NCBI RefSeq assembly: GCF_022965805.1
Contig: NW_027331381.1
Span: forward strand, 1-64,000
Origin: Primulina eburnea
Lineage: Eukaryota > Streptophyta > Magnoliopsida > Lamiales > Gesneriaceae
Direction: 5' to 3'
DNA length: 64,000 nucleotides
Shown: positions 58,694 to 64,000 of the stretch, one piece after another
Position numbering within the stretch: the stretch's first letter is position 1
How the letters are laid out: every line of letters begins with the position of its first letter
The notes under the pieces: generated by a model
What the model saw: only the letters and a program-made list of their open reading frames with translations
Databases searched by the model: none
Told to the model about the DNA's origin: nothing
Position numbers and translations under genes: made by a program

Positions 58694-59097
58694 TGTAATG
58701 CCCGAAAATTTAATCCTATTAATCCGTAATTATTGATTATAATTTGATATGATTATGAAAGGATTAATCGGAACACGATTTGAGATAACGTGTGCAAATT
58801 AAATGTGCGAGAACAGTAGCCTCGGCGCACATGCGCGGTTATATGCGCGCACATGCGCGAGAAATACAGTGGAGTCGGCGCACATGCGCGATGAGGATGC
58901 ACGCACATGCGCGGAAACTCCAGAAGGCTTCGCGCATATGCGCGGCGCATATGCGCGGAAACGAGTCGCGCATATGCGCGAGCTGCCGAGAATTTCACCG
59001 CGAAGACCAGTAGGTCTCGCGCATATGCGCCGGTAGTGTCACGCATATGCGCGAGACATGCAGCGTGGAAGATCGCCACTTGGCTCATTGCATGTGC

Positions 59098-59177
<80 letters not shown>

Positions 59178-60851
59178 CATGCAAAATGAATCTTCAGAAA
59201 TGAAATAGGAAGGAAAACGAGAATCCAGGGAAAGCTTCGACTTTTGTTAGGAGAATTCGATTCGCGAGAAATCCGTCCGTCCAAATCGTAATCCGACTTC
59301 GACACGGTAATCCTATTGACGTAGGCTACAACTTGACATAAGTTTTGCTACGTTTTGACATGTTTTGAAATTATGCTATTGTCAGAATTGAATAGGATTC
59401 ATATATGATGTTCGTGACATGTTAGACATCATAGAATCGAAGTCAGATTAAGAAATAGACTGATTATGTAATTGTTATGAATTTCTGATTATAATCGGTT
59501 GATATCGGACATATTTAGATTATGGATTGATTATAGATTGTACTGGATATGAGTTATGGATTGTAACTGTTATCTGGTGTATTGGTATTGACGGGGATAT
59601 TGGAATTGTACCGTTATACCGTTGATTTTGAATTAAATCCAGATTGATCAGATTGTTATGGAATTGACTGGTATATTGATATGAGATTATTGATATTGTC
59701 ATTGCCAGACAGACTGTGAGTTCAGGATATCGACTGAGCCAGAAACCGACGAAATAAAGGTATAAGTCAATGTGGTATTGGGAGATGGACTTGAGTCGGT
59801 TTAGACTTGGGTTTCCCTAAATCACATACTTTACTTTATTGCATTGATATTTGCATTGATTGATTGATATACTTGTTTTCTTGAGTTATAGATTACAGGT
59901 ATTAGAAGAGTAATCTTATGACAGAAGTGTCGTTAGTGGTGGGATCACCACAGGCACATTGCACGATGTCATAAGATTGTGTATTGGCGGATGTGCCAAA
60001 GACTGTCACTGGATGTTTGGCTATCGATGTGGATAGGATGGTGGCTTTTTCTATTACTGTTAATCAGTATGGTATCGATGTGGATAGATTAGTAGCTCTT
60101 CTATTACTGTTAATCGATGTTATATCGAGGTGGATAGAATTAGAGTTGCTTCTATTACTGTTAATCGGTACTATATTGATGTGGATAGAATAATAGCTTC
60201 CTCTATTACTGGTAATCGATACCGTATCGATGTGAATAGAACTGTAGTCTTTTCTATTACTGTTGATCGATACTATATCGGCGTGGATAGAACTGGAGTC
60301 TTTTCTATTACTGCTAGTCGATATACGCATGCCAACTTCTGGAATCGGGATCCCTAGACTAGGATTGAGTCTAGTCTGAATGATGTAGCTACGAGTATTG
60401 TCGACAGTTTGATATTGATTATGTTTCAGACTTTGTTACATATATCTGTTACCTGATTACATGCTTTATAATGTTTATATGATTGCATGTTTCGTTGATT
60501 TATACTGGGAGTATATTCTCACCGGTTTATCCGGCTGTTGTCTTGTCTGTATGTGTACTTGACAACAGGTGGGACAAGATCAGGGTCCAGGAGATGAAGA
60601 GAGAGATCGTGATTAGAGTGGTGGCACCGGACTTGGACTAGAGATAGGGTTGAACACTTGATAGTAGTTGTCAAACCCTAGTTTGAATAAATGTTTGTGA
60701 TACAGGACTTGTATTTTATATACTGATATGTATATATGGTTTGATTTCACTACGTTCCGCATTTTAAAAAAAAAATTTTTAGACCCTGTTTTATAATTGA
60801 TTAATTAGTCCCAAAGATGATTAAGAACTTGATTAGCGTCCGGGTCCCACA
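58694..60851 (+). repeat. Duplicated TE7 3' LTR
   Basis: Equivalent to 41641-43767. The TA repeat (59101-59173, with one AAAT interruption) is longer than in the left copy. The palindromic cassette (58823-59056) keeps the extra 13-bp unit. 51-bp array 60023-60327. It ends GGGTCCCACA with one C fewer. GTAAC follows at 60852-60856. Confidence 0.93.
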
Positions 60852-61897
60852 GTAACCGTGATCTAAGGATATTGTATTGACGGGGATATTGAAATTGTAC
60901 CGTTATGCCGTTGATTTGAATTAAATCCAGATTGATCAAATTGTTATTGATTTGAAAGGTATATTGATATTAGATTATTGGTATTGTCATTGCTAGACAG
61001 GTTGTGAGTTCAGGACTTCGACTGAGACCGAAACCGACAAACGAAAGGTATAAGTCAATGTGTATTGGGACATCGACTCAAGTAGGATGTACTTGAGTTT
61101 CCCTAAATCACATACTTATTATTTGTTTATCATTGTGTTTAATGATTTGATTTAAATGCTTGTTCTATGGAGTTATAGGAGCATGCATTAGACGAGTAAT
61201 CTTGTGACAGAAGTAGCTGATAGTGGCAGGTAACCACGGGTACATTGCACGATGTCACAAGATATGGTGATAGACCACAGTCTATGACGGATGCGTCTGG
61301 ACACTGGATGTTGGTTATATCGACTTGGATAGAACTTGAGTCTTTTCTATTACTGTTTGTCGATATAGGAATGCCACATTTGGACACCGGGATCCCTAGG
61401 CTAGGATTGAGTCTAGTCTGAATCGTTGAGTCACGAGTATTGTCGACAGATTGATATTGTTAACATTTCTGATTTTGATATGTATTACTGTTATCTGTTT
61501 CATGCTTTATATTGATTATATGACTAAATGTTCGTTGATTTATACTGGGATTTATTCTCACCGGAGTTATCCGGCTGTTGTCTTGTTTGTATGTGTACTT
61601 GACAACAGGTGGGACAGGTTCAGGGTCCAGGAGATGAGGAGAGATCGTGATTAGAGTGGAGGCTCCGGACTTGGATTATATATAGGGTCGAACACTTGAT
61701 AGTAGTTGTTAAACCTTAGTTTAGTTTGAATGCATGCAGTACAGGACTTGTATTGTATTTTATACTGATATATATATTAGTTTGATTTTACTACGTTCCG
61801 CATTTTAAAAAAAGAAAAAAAAGTTAGACCCTGTTTTATAATTGATTAATTAGTCCCAATGACGATTAAGAACTTGATTAGCGTCCGGGTCCCCACA
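60852..61897 (+). repeat. Duplicated TE6 LTR remainder with empty TE9 target
   Basis: Continuous sequence equivalent to 43768-43881 plus 52358-53290. The single ATATT at 60961-60965 is the pre-insertion state of the TE9 site. It ends CCCCACA at 61897. Confidence 0.93.
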
Positions 61898-63518
61898 CCT
61901 TTCCTCAGTAGGTACGTAAGGTCCAATTAGCGAATTATGATCCCGAATAATATCAGCCAATCACAATTCCTAAAAGGTAGTTTCCAATTGCATCACAATG
62001 CAACCCTCTACGTAAACTTTTGTCTCAGGTTTGATTAGGACCCAATAATGTGACGTCGTTCATCTTCACGTGCCAAGCCTTACCCATCGATTTTGAACCT
62101 TAATGGACGGTCGCCATGAGTTCCCTCAATAATATGAGCCGAAATCATGGGAGTTCCACGTAGTTCACATCACCATGTCAATGGATGTCACAGCTTTCCG
62201 GCACCCAAAGCTCCCCCAATAATATGAGCCGAGCCCCGAGTACGGGTAGCGTTCATCATGCACCCATTGTCGATGGAAGACAAGGAAATTATAAACAAAT
62301 TTATAATTCCCCTTTTCGGGCTTGATATTAAATTTTGAATCTTATTCAAAATGAGGGTTTTTAATTTTGAAAGGTCTCATCATTAATTTTATTTTAAAAG
62401 CTCGCCATGTTTGATCGTATGTTTGCCGGATTCATGCAACTTTGTTATTATCATAATAATAACGCACATACTCATTATTTATAACATATCATGCATATAT
62501 TATAAACAGTAAACAAAACAAGGATGATCAATCGCCCTAATACTAACGGACCGTGTGAGCTAAACACGGGCCTAGGTCCAATCATAGGGAAATGCACGGG
62601 ATGCAAATGCAACTATTACATAAGCTTCCAATATTTACATGTCTTCGATTTTTATAATCATCATGGCCACCATCTTCCAATCTTGATCATCCACTATACT
62701 AATATTTACAAATAAATATCCATGGCAAATAGGGATACATCTCATGGGGTGGGAACGGGCCATAAACCAAGCCCACTTTATAAATTGATAATTATTACAA
62801 TCATTCAACACAAAATATCCTAGCATACACCTAGCAAATTGGGCTTGGGCTTTTGATCATCCTTCATGCATAATATCACATATCATACACCATCAATTAA
62901 TTATCACAATAATTAATTGATCCAATATTATATATCTTGATCCAATCACTAACCGCCACGATTATAAACTAAATTAACAAAGTATACAAACACCTTTGTC
63001 TACTTTCCAATTAATTTATTTATAACCGAATTTCTTATAAATCACAATTTACTATAAATAATTAAAGTCCAACTTCAATTATTTATTTTATGAGAAAAAT
63101 TTGCAACTTTTGTAATTTTAAACTTAAGGGCCCAAAAACTTATTTTTCACCAAAAACATTTTTGGCCTATTTAAAATTCACAAACATGTTAGCCATCCAA
63201 TGGCCCAACAACTCAAGGCCCATGACACTTTGATATTCCAAAACACTTTTGGAAACCCTAGTCGTCATCGCCGTCGCCGGATTCCGGCAACAAAAAAATT
63301 TTTTTTTTTAAAAAGAAGGGGCTGTTCGGGCAGCCCCTCTGGCTGCCCTTGCTGCCCGAAACGGGCAGCCCGAGCTGCCCGAAATGGGCAGCATCAAAAA
63401 TACCCCAAAAATCGGCCCTTGATTTGTTGTTTTGGTTGTCTCATGCGGTTAGAAATCGATCTCAACATAATATCTTGTATTTGCTACACAAAATCGTAAC
63501 CATAGCTCGGATACTACT
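61898..63518 (-). other. Duplicated TE10 leader
   Basis: Equivalent to 53291-54897. Almost identical except for the CG-rich palindrome cluster (about 63316-63395), which has several substitutions and is 14 bp longer. No gene is seen. Confidence 0.88.
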
Positions 63519-64000
63519 TGAAAGGGGATCGGTTACGGTGACCGAAAGCGCAACGGAAGTTTAAAAAATTAAAATTTTCATGTAAATTTTCAGCCACCCC
63601 TCATTTCATGTAGCAAATACAAAAACACAACTATGTCATACATAGGGTGTAAGAAAATCGTTACCTATCAACCTCTTGAGGTTGATGATGGCTCCAACCA
63701 AGTTGTAAACAACTTGGCTCTTGAAAGGTAGAAACTATCTTCAAGCTTTCCAAGTTCTTGAATCTTTCCTTCAAATTAAGCCCACCACCAACTAGGTAGA
63801 TCCCCTCATATTTTGTACTAGAAAAATATGAGGATTTTTCAAAGAGAAGTGTATTTCTTCCTCAACACTTGAAGAAGAAAAGAAGAGAAAAATGGAGGAG
63901 AGAAGTGATGGAGAATTCGGCCATGTTGTCTTGGGAGTGAAGTGGGAAGACTTGTCTTGGTTTGTGAAAAAGTTGAAGCATAAAGTTGCATGCCATGCCT
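63519..64000 (-). repeat. Duplicated TE10 LTR, part (runs off the window)
   Basis: Equivalent to 54898-55379. The minus-strand LTR ends at 63519; the other end is beyond the window. Confidence 0.9.

Larger units (their letters stand above)
57867..64000. repeat. Tandem segmental duplication, right copy (without TE9)
   Basis: Matches 40814-55379 minus TE9. It starts in the integrase of TE7 at 57867 and is still matching at the window end (64000 corresponds to 55379). It holds partial TE7, the TE6 LTR remainder and the TE10 leader and part of its LTR. Junction bases 57864-57866 (AAG) are shared by both parents. Confidence 0.93.

Overview
The window is plant nuclear DNA, most likely from a seed plant and probably a eudicot. 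It is made almost entirely of LTR retrotransposons inserted into one another. I see no host gene, tRNA, rRNA or CRISPR array. The plant assignment rests on Ty3/gypsy polyproteins with a chromodomain-like C terminus (Tekay/Del type), Ty1/copia elements with about 2.1-kb LTRs, and primer-binding sites reading TGGTATCAGAGC (initiator Met tRNA). The species cannot be named from the sequence.

The insertion order can be read from exact LTR ends and 5-bp target-site duplications (TSDs). The oldest layer is a minus-strand gypsy integrase relic, TE11 (57046-57866). A minus-strand copia element, TE10 (53291-57045), sits in it. TE10 was entered by gypsy element TE6 (24756-53290, now in pieces). TE6 pol was entered by TE3 (6500-24755, split), TE3 pol by TE2 (1867-6499), and TE2 pol by TE1 (1-1866, whose left part lies outside the window). 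Two further insertions fell into LTRs: TE4 (9777-23913, TSD CATGA) into the TE3 LTR, with copia TE5 (11880-21695, TSD GGTAG) inside TE4; and TE7 (27133-43767, TSD GTAAC) into the TE6 LTR, with minus-strand gypsy TE8 (30564-38131, TSD CTCAG) inside TE7. TE9 (43882-52352, TSD ATATT) entered the same TE6 LTR 109 bp from TE7. The left halves of TE1, TE2, TE3, TE6 and TE10 are expected upstream of base 1.

At 57866/57867 the sequence jumps back to a near-identical second copy of the region that starts at 40814, and this copy runs to the window end. It lacks TE9 and keeps the unoccupied ATATT target at 60961-60965. The segment was therefore duplicated in tandem before TE9 inserted, or two haplotypes were joined in assembly.

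Coding state: TE8 has one uninterrupted 1490-codon gag-pol frame and nearly identical LTRs, so it looks complete. TE5 and TE9 are structurally complete, each with one single-base frameshift. TE7 has one early stop plus the TE8 insertion. TE4 keeps a gag-like frame but has lost protease, RT and RNase H, so it looks non-autonomous. TE2, TE3, TE6 and TE11 are broken fragments.

The most unusual feature is that every family carries its own array of short CG-rich palindromes. In the gypsy-type elements these lie about 75-350 bp from the LTR start; in the copia elements they lie in the leader. The palindrome sequences are unrelated between families and have even been replaced between LTRs with the same backbone, and they change faster than the surrounding sequence.
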